Source: AB-629-J13 sp964518835 (GTDB taxonomy: Bacteria > Fidelibacterota > Marinisomatia > Marinisomatales > AB-629-J13). From it: a stretch of 15,490 bases of DNA. Both the position numbers and the translations under genes were made by a program. How positions within the stretch are numbered: position 1 is the first letter of the stretch; each line of letters starts with the position of its first letter. The stretch covers positions 1 through 15,490 of the forward strand of contig CAZFKU010000035.1 in assembly GCA_964518835.1 (NCBI GenBank), in the 5' to 3' direction. Positions 1 through 7,315 of the stretch are shown in pieces. The notes under the pieces were generated by a model, which saw only the letters and a list, made by a program, of their open reading frames with translations, was not told where the DNA came from and ran no database searches.

Positions 1-140
1 AGTAGTTTTGAGTTAAGAACAAAACAAATTTATAATTAATTTCCCTTTTCATCATGGATTGATAGGTAAACCCACAGTAAATTGAGTTAAATTAAGGATT
101 ATAAATTTTCAAAAATTTGAATTAAAGTAAAGGGTATATC

Positions 141-1760
141 ATGAATATTGAAGAAAGATGTAGTTTTCTGGAAGAACGTATCAGACGTTTAAATGAAATC
201 GGTATCGCTCTTTCAACAGAGTCAAACACCGATAAATTATTTGAGCTGATTCTTGAAGAAGCAAAAAATATTACCAATGCTGACGGCAGGACGCTGTACA
301 TGATTGATAAAGACGGTAAATTAAAATTTGAAATCATGAGGAATGATTCGATGAAAACGGTAATGGGCGGTACATCCGGAGTAAAAATACCTTTTCCGCC
401 CGTGCCTAAATATTTTGATGATGGAGAACCAAACTACAAAAATGTTTCTGCCTATGCAGCATTAACCGGAGAAACAATCAATATAAAAGATGCTTATGAA
501 GATAAGGGTTATGATTTTTCAGGGGCAAAAGCTTATGATAAAAGTTCTGGTTACCGGTCGAAATCTTTTTTGACGGTCCCATTGAAAAATCATGAAAATG
601 AGATTATTGGGGTCATGCAGTTAATCAATGCCACGGATAAAAATACAGGGGAGGTGATTTCTTTTTCATCAGAGGTTCAGGGACAGGTCGAATCCATAGC
701 ATCCCAGGGCGCAGTTGCACTGACCAATAAACGGCTGGTGGAAGAACTGAAAACTTTGTTTGAATCATTTATTAAGTTGATCGCTACGGCAATTGACAGA
801 AAATCAGAATACACAGGCGGTCATTGTGAACGGGTTCCCCTTATCACTATGATGCTTGCAGATGCAGTTGAAAAGGTGGATTACGGAAAATACAAAGATT
901 TTAAAATGACGGAAGATGAACGATACGAATTATTCATTGCAGGCTGGCTTCATGACTGTGGAAAAGTGGCAACCCCTCCTCATGTTGTAGATAAAGGAAC
1001 AAAACTCGAAACCATCACTGACAGGATCGAAACGGTTAAAACTAAATTTGAAATACTTCGCAGGGATGCGGAAATTGATTTCCTGAAGAAAAAAATGGGA
1101 CTGAACGGAAGTGCTAATGGAAAAATGGAAAAACTTGAAACTGAGTATAAAACGAAGTTGGATCAATTAAATGAAGATGAAGCATTCATTGAAAAATGTA
1201 ATGTAGGCGGTGAGTTTATGGAAAAGGAACTCCAGAAAAGAGTCATTAATATTTCGAAATATGATTACAGTTTCAAAGGAGAAAAAATGCCGTTTCTTTC
1301 TGAGGATGAAGTGAGAAATCTGAATATTGCAAAAGGGACGTTATTACCTGAAGAAAGGGAAATAATCAACGACCATATTGTCATAACAATCGAAATGCTT
1401 GAAAAACTTCCCTATCCTAAACATTTGAAAAATGTTCCGGAGTTCGCCGGAGGGCATCATGAAAAATTGGATGGAACGGGATATCCAAAAGGACTGACAG
1501 AAAAGGAAATGTCCGTGCAGGCAAAGATGATGGCAATCGCTGATATTTATGAAGCGCTGACCGCAGCAGACAGACCTTACAAGGATGGAAAGAAATTGTC
1601 CATGGCTATGAGAATAATGGGATTCATGAAAAAAGATTATCATATTGATAAAGACCTGTTTGAGATATTCGTAAAAGAAGGTGTGTACAAACAGTATGCG
1701 AAAGATTATGTGAAGAAGAATCAAATTGACGACGTTGATGAGAAAGCAATTTTAACATGA
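141..1760 (+). CDS. GAF domain / HD-GYP domain protein, probable cyclic-di-GMP phosphodiesterase
   Basis: A 539-residue cytoplasmic protein with no signal peptide or membrane segment. Residues about 20-195 form a GAF sensor domain. A helical linker (about 196-215) leads to an HD-GYP phosphohydrolase domain (about 216-520). Visible metal and catalytic residues are H228 in GGHCERV, H271-D272 with K275 in HDCGK, H412 in NDH, H439-H440 in HHEKLDGTGYP (the GYP signature at 445-449), and D468 in ADIYEALTAADRPY. All usual HD-GYP positions appear filled, so it is probably active on c-di-GMP. The HD and GYP motifs lie 168 residues apart, against roughly 55 in the compact family; residues about 290-398 are a charged, partly coiled-coil insertion. 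AGGG at 131-134 sits 6 bases before the ATG and supports the start. Its stop overlaps the start of the next gene. The GAF ligand is unknown. Family assignment is firm; substrate is inferred from the family. Confidence 0.93.
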   Translation: MNIEERCSFLEERIRRLNEIGIALSTESNTDKLFELILEEAKNITNADGRTLYMIDKDGKLKFEIMRNDSMKTVMGGTSGVKIPFPPVPKYFDDGEPNYKNVSAYAALTGETINIKDAYEDKGYDFSGAKAYDKSSGYRSKSFLTVPLKNHENEIIGVMQLINATDKNTGEVISFSSEVQGQVESIASQGAVALTNKRLVEELKTLFESFIKLIATAIDRKSEYTGGHCERVPLITMMLADAVEKVDYGKYKDFKMTEDERYELFIAGWLHDCGKVATPPHVVDKGTKLETITDRIETVKTKFEILRRDAEIDFLKKKMGLNGSANGKMEKLETEYKTKLDQLNEDEAFIEKCNVGGEFMEKELQKRVINISKYDYSFKGEKMPFLSEDEVRNLNIAKGTLLPEEREIINDHIVITIEMLEKLPYPKHLKNVPEFAGGHHEKLDGTGYPKGLTEKEMSVQAKMMAIADIYEALTAADRPYKDGKKLSMAMRIMGFMKKDYHIDKDLFEIFVKEGVYKQYAKDYVKKNQIDDVDEKAILT

Positions 1761-2041
1761 TAAAAAAGCCCCTGGATTCCCTGAACCGTGAAGAGTTAAA
1801 GTCCTATATTTTTGAAATTCAGGATTCAATTGATTCCCATCTCAAAAATGGAGGAGATGTAGATTCGTTTATTGATGAAACAGATTTGTTCGATGATTTT
1901 GAAGATGTTCTGCCGGACGAAGAGTATGGAATTTTTGTCATAACTCTTTTAAATGGAATAAGATCGGAAACAGTTTTAAATACGCTTTTGGATTCTTTAA
2001 TTAAAGGGATTCAATCAAGAGCAGCTATTTCATCCATCTGA
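1757..2041 (+). CDS. small acidic hypothetical protein coupled to the HD-GYP gene
   Basis: A 94-residue protein that I do not recognise. Its ATG overlaps the TGA stop of the upstream HD-GYP gene (ATGA), the usual layout for translational coupling, which is the main reason to believe it is real. It is strongly acidic in the middle (residues about 35-57, rich in Asp and Glu) and appears largely helical. The C-terminal third is more hydrophobic (LLNGIRSETVLNTLLDSLIKGI). There is no signal peptide, Cys cluster or nucleotide-binding motif. Coupling to a c-di-GMP enzyme suggests a partner or regulator of it, but that is inference from position only. Confidence 0.72.
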   Translation: MIKKPLDSLNREELKSYIFEIQDSIDSHLKNGGDVDSFIDETDLFDDFEDVLPDEEYGIFVITLLNGIRSETVLNTLLDSLIKGIQSRAAISSI

Positions 2042-2055
2042 TTTATTTACATTTC

Positions 2056-2082
2056 ATCAATTATTAAGCGTTAATAATTGAT
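2056..2082. promoter_or_regulatory. perfect 12-bp inverted repeat between the HD-GYP pair and the SLC13 gene
   Basis: Arms ATCAATTATTAA (2056-2067) and TTAATAATTGAT (2071-2082) are exact reverse complements around GCG. The element starts 15 bases after the stop of the 94-residue ORF and ends 40 bases before the SLC13 start. It is not followed by a U-run (the next bases are AGTTTCTTCCCC), and the stem is almost all A-T, so it fits a protein-binding operator better than an intrinsic terminator. A weak transcript-end hairpin cannot be excluded. Confidence 0.45.
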
Positions 2083-2122
2083 AGTTTCTTCCCCAAATTT
2101 CATTTTTAATTTGTTTAAATAA

Positions 2123-3931
2123 ATGACACTTGAAATCGCAATCGTTCTGGGAATACTCCTTTTTATGTTTTTGTTATTTGTAACAGAAACATTTCCATTG
2201 GAAGTCACAGCCTTGGTCATTTTAGCAGTTCTTTTAATTTTCCGTTTTCTTGAACCATCAGAAGCAATAAAAGGGTTTTCCAATCCAGCGGTGATAACCA
2301 TCGCTCTATTATTTGTACTGAGTCATGCGTTACAGAAATCCGGAGTTCTTGAATTTTTGGTCGTAAAACTGAATGAGTTAACCGAAATGTCAAAATTCCT
2401 TGGCTTATTCGTGTTCCTTTTTTCAGTAGCTGTTGCATCGGCATTTGTAAACAACACTGCAATCGTAGCTATTTTTATTCCTGTTACCATTCGATTAGCA
2501 CAGCAATACCATTTGAGTCCCTCCAAACTGCTCATGCCTCTCAGTTACGTTGCCATCTTAGGCGGAACATTGACATTAGTGGGAACGTCCACTAATCTGC
2601 TTGTGAATTCCATTTATGTGGAATCAACTTCAGCGCATCCTTTGGGGATATTTGAATTTTCGAAATTTGGCATTATCATGCTTCTCATTGGTTTAGGCTA
2701 TGTATTGTTTGCCGTTCCCTTTCTCATCCCTTCCCGGACCGTTACATCCAGTTTGACACAAAGTTACCACATGGGAGGGTATTTAACTGAACTAAAAATT
2801 TCAGCTGATTCCCCCATGATCGGGAAAACCTGTCACGACAGGGCTATAAACAGGAATTATGATATCACGGTTCTCGACATCCTCCGGGACGGGAAACTCA
2901 TTTCCCGGGATATTCGGGATTTCATTCTCCAAAAGGATGACATATTATTTGTCCGTGGTTCCCTTGACAATTTTCTCAGAATGAAAGAAGTGGAAAAAGT
3001 GTCCATGCTCACCGATGAAAAATTAACCCAGGCAGAATTGGTGCATGATGATAACACTCTTGTTGAATGTATTTTGACGAATAAATCGGAATTAGTGGGT
3101 AAGAGTTTGATGGAGATCAATTTTCGCCGCAGGTTCGGGAGTTTTATTTTAGCGATCAGAAGGGAAGGAGCGATTTTACGCCGAAAGATCGCCCATGTCA
3201 TCCTGCGGTCATTTGATACTTTATTGGTGTATGGTTCACGGGATAAAATTAAGGAGCTTTCAGATTCCGGTAATTTTATCGTTATGGGAGAAATTGATGC
3301 AACCCTGAAAAAACAAAAATTCTGGTGGATGAGTATTGTTGTTATTTTTGTTGCTGTTTTATGTGCGGCTTTGGGACTTGTACCTATTTTAAAGGGAGCC
3401 TTTATCGGAGCAGTGGTATTGCTGGTATTAAAGGTACTTTCCGCTAATGAAGTCTATCAATCCATCAATTGGCAGGTCATCGTCATGATTGCGGCTCTTA
3501 TTCCCATTGGATTGGTTATTCAGGACAGCGGTACTGCGTTCTGGATTGGTGACGGACTGAATAATTTGGTTAGTTTAATTGAAAATCCGTCTCTTCATCC
3601 ATTCATTTTATTATCACTCATTTATTTAACAACAATGATTTTGACGGAACTTGCTTCCAATGCAGCTACTGCTATTATAATGACACCTATAGCAATTTCC
3701 GCAGCTGCACAATTAAACCTTGATCCACGTCCTTTTATTTTTGCTGTTTGCTACGCCGCCTCCGCTTCTTTTATCACACCCATTGGGTACCAGACAAATC
3801 TCATGGTTTATGGTCCCGGCGGATATAAATTTTCTGATTATGTGAAAGTCGGACTTCCGTTATCCATCACGTTATGGGTTGCAGCAACTCTGGTGATCCC
3901 CATACTGTGGCCCTTTAGGGTTATCGGGTGA
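2123..3931 (+). CDS. SLC13/DASS-family permease with two RCK_C (TrkA-C) domains
   Basis: A 602-residue inner-membrane transporter of the SLC13 (divalent anion:Na+ symporter) type. An N-terminal membrane half (about 1-210) carries the NNTAIVAIFIPV segment and the GGTLTLVGTSTNLLV hairpin. A cytosolic region (about 217-390) holds two tandem RCK_C/TrkA-C domains, the first beginning TELKISADSPMIGK and the second VGKSLMEINFRRR. A second membrane half (about 395-602) carries ELASNAATAIIMTP and SFITPIGYQTNLMVYGPGGY, the inverted-repeat counterparts of the first half. Length and domain order match bacterial SLC13 permeases annotated as sulfate or anion transporters. Substrate (sulfate, dicarboxylate or other anion) cannot be read from sequence. 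RCK_C domains usually bind a small ligand that gates transport. No clear Shine-Dalgarno precedes the ATG. Confidence 0.9.
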   Translation: MTLEIAIVLGILLFMFLLFVTETFPLEVTALVILAVLLIFRFLEPSEAIKGFSNPAVITIALLFVLSHALQKSGVLEFLVVKLNELTEMSKFLGLFVFLFSVAVASAFVNNTAIVAIFIPVTIRLAQQYHLSPSKLLMPLSYVAILGGTLTLVGTSTNLLVNSIYVESTSAHPLGIFEFSKFGIIMLLIGLGYVLFAVPFLIPSRTVTSSLTQSYHMGGYLTELKISADSPMIGKTCHDRAINRNYDITVLDILRDGKLISRDIRDFILQKDDILFVRGSLDNFLRMKEVEKVSMLTDEKLTQAELVHDDNTLVECILTNKSELVGKSLMEINFRRRFGSFILAIRREGAILRRKIAHVILRSFDTLLVYGSRDKIKELSDSGNFIVMGEIDATLKKQKFWWMSIVVIFVAVLCAALGLVPILKGAFIGAVVLLVLKVLSANEVYQSINWQVIVMIAALIPIGLVIQDSGTAFWIGDGLNNLVSLIENPSLHPFILLSLIYLTTMILTELASNAATAIIMTPIAISAAAQLNLDPRPFIFAVCYAASASFITPIGYQTNLMVYGPGGYKFSDYVKVGLPLSITLWVAATLVIPILWPFRVIG

Positions 3932-3961
3932 TTCAGTTCAATTGATAGACTTCCATAGTAA

Positions 3962-5323
3962 ATGAAATCTGACGGAAAAAACGGTTCCCGGTTACATGCA
4001 TTTCTTGAAAATCCTGCAAAAGGACTCTGGACCTTGGCTATACCCATAATGGCAGGAATGGGAGTGCATACTCTGTACACCATCGTGGATATGTTGTTTA
4101 TCGGCAGATTGGGAGGGGAATCCATTGCGGCGGTGGCTTACAATATGCCTCTTTTCTTTTTTGTCATGGGATTGACGTTTGGATTGGGGTCGGGTGTAAC
4201 TGCTACGATTGCCCGGTTTATTGGTGCTGAGGATAAAGTAAATGCAGATAACAGCGCTGAACATGCAGTTGCCATGGCGGGTATTATCAGTATTGTTTTA
4301 ACTACAACAGGCTTAATGTATGGTGAATCCATTTTATCATTTTTAGGTGCCAAAGATTCTCTTTTACAATTAAGCTGGAGCTACCTGAAATTTATTTGTT
4401 ACGGGTTGCCCTGCATGGTTTTTTCAGGATTTTTTCGTTCTATTCTTTCAGGAGAAGGGGATATGAAACTTCCTATGATCATCACCGCTTTGGGAACGGT
4501 TTTAAATATCATTTTAGATCCTATTTTTATTTTTCTTTTGGAATTTGGAGTGCAGGGAGCCGCCATGGCAACTATGATCAGCCAGGTTGTTGTATTTCTA
4601 ATTTTTGTTTACATGTTATTTGTAAAGGAACATTCATATATAAAATTTAAAATGATGGATTTTTCCTATTCTAATTTGATCCTTCTGGAGATCATAAAGG
4701 TGGGATTACCTGCATCCATTTCCATGATCATCATGTCATTCGGTCAATTGGTATTTAATAAAATACTAACCGGATTTTCTGTAGATGCGGTAGCAGCGTA
4801 TCAAATTGGCGGAAGGATTGATATGGTGGTTTTTCTTCCTATCATGTCCATCGCTGCGGCATTGACGACTCTTGTAGGAATGTTTTATGGAGCAAAAGAA
4901 TGGATGAAAATGAAATCAATCATTAAATATGGAATTTTCAGATCGGTATTGATTACGATTGTTGGATCAACACTATTAATAACATTTGCACCCTGGATCA
5001 TAAAGTCATTTTCCAGCGAACCAGAAATCCAGAAAATCGCAGTCTTCTATTTACGCTGTATCAGCTTAATCTACCCGCTTGTGGCAGTTGGTATGACCAT
5101 TGGCAGGATATTACAAGGAATGGGAAAAGGACTTCCTATGCTAATAATCACCAGTATTCGGATTCTTCTGGTTTCTGCTCCACTGGCTGTTTTCTTTACT
5201 TATGGACTGGGCAAACCGCTTGAATTCGTGTGGTATTCGATGATGATTTCAACCGTAGTTGCTACAACGATTGCTGTGTTGTGGTTGAGGAGTGAATTGG
5301 AAAATATTACCGTAGATATGTAA
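3962..5323 (+). CDS. MATE-family efflux transporter
   Basis: A 453-residue polytopic membrane protein with about 12 hydrophobic helices in two similar halves, the normal MATE size. Typical features are the N-terminal PIMAGMGVHTLYTIVDMLFIGRLGG segment in helix 1 (residues about 27-51), the GLGSGVTATIARFIGAED stretch, and, at the start of the second half, GLPASISMIIMSFGQLVFN. MATE proteins export organic cations or other small molecules against Na+ or H+ entry. This one resembles the MatE/NorM-DinF-like group broadly, and I cannot name a substrate. It lies 30 bases after the SLC13 gene on the same strand and may share its transcript. There is no obvious ribosome-binding site; the ATG is chosen because the first helix follows within a normal distance. 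It converges on vapC with 6 bases between stops. Confidence 0.9.
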   Translation: MKSDGKNGSRLHAFLENPAKGLWTLAIPIMAGMGVHTLYTIVDMLFIGRLGGESIAAVAYNMPLFFFVMGLTFGLGSGVTATIARFIGAEDKVNADNSAEHAVAMAGIISIVLTTTGLMYGESILSFLGAKDSLLQLSWSYLKFICYGLPCMVFSGFFRSILSGEGDMKLPMIITALGTVLNIILDPIFIFLLEFGVQGAAMATMISQVVVFLIFVYMLFVKEHSYIKFKMMDFSYSNLILLEIIKVGLPASISMIIMSFGQLVFNKILTGFSVDAVAAYQIGGRIDMVVFLPIMSIAAALTTLVGMFYGAKEWMKMKSIIKYGIFRSVLITIVGSTLLITFAPWIIKSFSSEPEIQKIAVFYLRCISLIYPLVAVGMTIGRILQGMGKGLPMLIITSIRILLVSAPLAVFFTYGLGKPLEFVWYSMMISTVVATTIAVLWLRSELENITVDM

Positions 5324-5329
5324 TAATAT

Positions 5330-5701
5330 TTACACTAAATCGCAATTGTACTTTTGAAATTTTACATCATCCGTCATGATCTTGAATTTATTTGAAATGC
5401 TTTGGACAATAAGCATTCGGTCAAAGGGATCTTTATGATAAAATGGTAAATCCTTTAATAAAAGCGCATCTTCTCCTGTAAAGTCCAGTATGTCAAATCC
5501 ACTTTTTTCAGTTATTTTCACCGGATCAAAATCTATGGTCAATTTCCCCATGGATGCTTTGAGCATCATTTCTGCAATACTGACTGCACTCACAAAAACA
5601 CGATTAGACTGAATTTCAATTTCAATTTGTCGGTCCTGTGAGAGTTTTTCAGGCATTGCCAATACCCAAAGAAAAATATGAGTGTCAAGAATGAATTTCA
5701 T
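5330..5701 (-). CDS. vapC: PIN-domain ribonuclease toxin, VapC type (Sll0205-like)
   Basis: A 123-residue PIN-domain protein, the expected size for a VapC toxin that cleaves RNA using Mg2+ or Mn2+. The acidic active-site set is visible: D6 in MKFILDTH, E44 in SIAEM, D91 and D94 in HKDPFDRM, and D111/D112 in MTDD. The HKDPFDRM motif is typical of the Sll0205-like PIN subgroup. The reading frame stays open upstream to 5917, but the start is placed at 5701 because the PIN fold begins with MKFILDTH and the upstream part overlaps the antitoxin gene in another frame. The start overlaps the end of the antitoxin gene by 17 bases, so the two are co-translated. The fold appears complete. Confidence 0.9.
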   Translation of the reverse strand: MKFILDTHIFLWVLAMPEKLSQDRQIEIEIQSNRVFVSAVSIAEMMLKASMGKLTIDFDPVKITEKSGFDILDFTGEDALLLKDLPFYHKDPFDRMLIVQSISNKFKIMTDDVKFQKYNCDLV

Positions 5702-5948
5702 TATCATTACCGTAAAACAACTTGTTGATTTCTGCATCTTCATCCATAAAATTATCGGGGATAGAAAATTTTCCTGACAATAGTCCCAATTTCCTTTTTT
5801 CGGTTGATTGATGTAAAACCAGGTTAATAAGTGGTTTATTATTTCTGGCAATAATAACTTTATCACCGTTAATAACCAATTCAATGAGTTTTGATAATTT
5901 CGCTTTGGCTTCGGCAATGTTGAAAATAATCTTTTTTTGATTTTTCAT
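5685..5948 (-). CDS. vapB: Phd/YefM-family antitoxin, partner of the PIN toxin
   Basis: An 87-residue protein from the ATG at 5948; a TTG three codons earlier (5957) is a possible but less likely start. Residues about 5-48 (IIFNIAEAKAKLSKLIELVINGDKVIIARNNKPLINLVL, read in parts) match the Phd/YefM N-terminal DNA-binding and dimerisation fold. The C-terminal acidic tail (IPDNFMDEDAEINKLFYGND) would wrap and block the PIN toxin. It precedes and overlaps vapC, the standard antitoxin-first order. Such antitoxins usually repress their own promoter, and a direct repeat lies directly over and upstream of the start (5950-5976). The family call is strong; the symbol vapB is used for the partner role although the fold is Phd/YefM. 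Confidence 0.86.
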   Translation of the reverse strand: MKNQKKIIFNIAEAKAKLSKLIELVINGDKVIIARNNKPLINLVLHQSTEKRKLGLLSGKFSIPDNFMDEDAEINKLFYGNDNEIHS

Positions 5949-5949
5949 A

Positions 5950-5976
5950 ATGGTCAATATAGTAAAAGATGGTCAA
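5950..5976 (-). promoter_or_regulatory. direct repeat at the toxin-antitoxin start, probable autoregulatory site
   Basis: The octamer ATGGTCAA (plus strand) occurs at 5950-5957 and again at 5969-5976, a spacing of 19 bases (about two helical turns), followed by TAT and GTAT. On the coding strand it reads TTGACCAT, and the upstream copy resembles a -35 box. The position immediately before the antitoxin start is where Phd/VapB-type operators are found. Function is inferred. Confidence 0.4.
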
Positions 5977-6039
5977 GTATAAAGTGAAATGTGGAATAAT
6001 TTTACAAATTGAATCGATTATTTTTTAATGAAAATTAGT

Positions 6040-6055
6040 AACTCATTTATGAGTT
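6040..6055. promoter_or_regulatory. perfect palindrome upstream of the GAPDH gene
   Basis: AACTCAT (6040-6046) and ATGAGTT (6049-6055) are exact reverse complements around TT. The element lies 43 bases before the GAPDH start and just upstream of the TAAATTTG element, where a regulator could act. It could also serve the divergent toxin-antitoxin pair. Confidence 0.35.
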
Positions 6056-6070
6056 CCTTGAAATATTTTG

Positions 6071-6078
6071 TAAATTTG
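6071..6078 (+). promoter_or_regulatory. Bacteroidota-like -7 promoter element (TAAATTTG) for the GAPDH gene
   Basis: TAAATTTG matches the TAnnTTTG -7 consensus of Bacteroidota housekeeping promoters, 20 bases before the GAPDH ATG. No well-spaced TTTG/TTG -33 partner is evident (a TTG ends at 6060, too close), so the call is tentative. If it is used, the leader would be very short. Confidence 0.28.
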
Positions 6079-6098
6079 ACAGTTTTTAAAAGGGAATT

Positions 6099-7145
6099 AT
6101 GATGTCAGAAATAAGGGTAGCCATAAATGGATTTGGTCGGATAGGAAGGTCTGTGGTTAGGGCAGCAAAAAAAATGAAAGCGGATATAAATTTTGTTGCC
6201 ATCAACGATCTGGTGGAACCGGAAAAATTAGCCACTGTATTAAAATATGACTCGGTTCATGGTATTTATCCCGGAGAAATTAAAGTGATTGATAGTGATA
6301 TTCTGACTGTGGATGGTGATCATATCAAATGTGTTTCAGAAAAAGATCCGTCCAATTTACCCTGGGGAGATTTAGATATTCATGTTGTGATAGAATCTAC
6401 AGGGTTGTTCAGGCACAGAAGTGACTTGGAAAAGCATTTATCCGCAGGTGGAAAACGGGTCATTTTAACCGTACCGCCAAAAGATGAAATAGACGCTACG
6501 GTAGTCCTGGGTGTAAATGATGACATTCTCACAGGAAAAGAAAAAATTGTTTCCAATGCCAGTTGTACTACCAACTGCGCTGCAGTATTGTGCAAACCGA
6601 TTCAGGATAATTTTAGCATACGGGAAGGATATCTTATCACCGTCCATGCCTACACCATGGATCAGCGGTTGTTGGACTATCCCCACACAGACATGAGAAG
6701 AGCAAGAGCCGCATCACTTTCCATTATCCCAACCACAACCGGAGCAGCCAATACTTTAGGTCAGGTTATTCCATCACTTCATGGGAAAATAGATGGGATT
6801 TCATATCGGGTCCCCGTTCCGGATGGTTCTGTTGTGGACCTGGCTCTCGAACTCGAAACTGACGTTACAGTGGCAGACATAAACATGGTCATGAAAAAAG
6901 CCGCAACAGATGAAATGCAATTTCATTTGCAGTATTCCGAAGAGCCCATCGTGTCAGTTGATATTGTTGGAAATCCCTATTCAGCGATTTATGATGCTCC
7001 CCTGACGAAAGTATTAAAGGATAATTTTATTAAAATCACCGGGTGGTATGATAACGAATCCGGTTATGCAAACAGAGTTGTTGACCTTGTGAGAAAAATG
7101 GGACATTTTGAGTTGGGTAAAGAAGAATGGTTTGAAAAGAAATAA
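6099..7145 (+). CDS. gap: type I glyceraldehyde-3-phosphate dehydrogenase
   Basis: A 348-residue phosphorylating GAPDH, slightly longer than the usual 330-340, that converts glyceraldehyde-3-phosphate, NAD(P)+ and phosphate to 1,3-bisphosphoglycerate in glycolysis or the reverse in gluconeogenesis. Visible features are the Rossmann motif INGFGRIGRS near the N-terminus, AINDL and KYDSVHG, the active-site SNASCTTNC with catalytic C156, H183 in HAYTMDQRLLDYPH, RRARAASLSIIPTTTGAA, and the C-terminal WYDNESGYANRVVDLV. The phosphate-binding loop region reads TMDQ where TNDQ is common. The AGGGA at 6091-6095 lies 3 bases before the first ATG and 6 before a second ATG at 6102; the second may be the true start, giving 347 residues. 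Cofactor preference is not certain from sequence, though the Asp in AINDL favours NAD+. It is apparently monocistronic. Confidence 0.97.
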   Translation: MMSEIRVAINGFGRIGRSVVRAAKKMKADINFVAINDLVEPEKLATVLKYDSVHGIYPGEIKVIDSDILTVDGDHIKCVSEKDPSNLPWGDLDIHVVIESTGLFRHRSDLEKHLSAGGKRVILTVPPKDEIDATVVLGVNDDILTGKEKIVSNASCTTNCAAVLCKPIQDNFSIREGYLITVHAYTMDQRLLDYPHTDMRRARAASLSIIPTTTGAANTLGQVIPSLHGKIDGISYRVPVPDGSVVDLALELETDVTVADINMVMKKAATDEMQFHLQYSEEPIVSVDIVGNPYSAIYDAPLTKVLKDNFIKITGWYDNESGYANRVVDLVRKMGHFELGKEEWFEKK

Positions 7146-7201
7146 ATTCATTCTATTCAATATATTTAACAAAACAGGTAATAATACTTAATATATTCTT
7201 G

Positions 7202-7230
7202 TAATATTATTAAAATAGTTAATAATATTA
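7202..7230. repeat. 11-bp inverted repeat in the glutamine synthetase leader
   Basis: TAATATTATTA (7202-7212) and TAATAATATTA (7220-7230) are exact reverse complements with a 7-base spacer. It lies 57 bases after the GAPDH stop and 86 bases before the glutamine synthetase start. The sequence is all A-T in the arms, so it is a weak hairpin at best; an operator or bent promoter DNA is more plausible. Confidence 0.35.
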
Positions 7231-7247
7231 AACATTAAATAATAATG

Positions 7248-7268
7248 TAATTCAATTAATTTGAATTA
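7248..7268. promoter_or_regulatory. 8-bp inverted repeat upstream of glutamine synthetase
   Basis: TAATTCAA (7248-7255) and TTGAATTA (7261-7268) are exact reverse complements with the spacer TTAAT. It ends 47 bases before the glutamine synthetase ATG, a suitable place for a regulator of nitrogen assimilation. No known NtrC or GlnR site is recognisable. Confidence 0.35.
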
Positions 7269-7315
7269 GAAATGGAAATTGAATTTAGGTTTTAATCAAA
7301 ATTAACAGGGAAAAA

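Noticed and set aside
1..140. Terminator or promoter in the left edge region
   Set aside because: GTTTTG/CAAAAC at 5-25 and TTCAAA/TTTGAA at 108-121 are short A+T-rich dyads with no clear tail or promoter boxes; too weak to call.
4396..4650. 84-residue plus-strand ORF inside the MATE gene
   Set aside because: Its aromatic- and His/Arg-rich composition is typical of an out-of-frame shadow, and it lies wholly within a well-supported gene.
5702..5917. N-terminal extension of the PIN toxin frame to 195 residues
   Set aside because: The extra 72 residues overlap the antitoxin gene in another frame and do not resemble a PIN protein; the PIN fold begins at MKFILDTH (5701).
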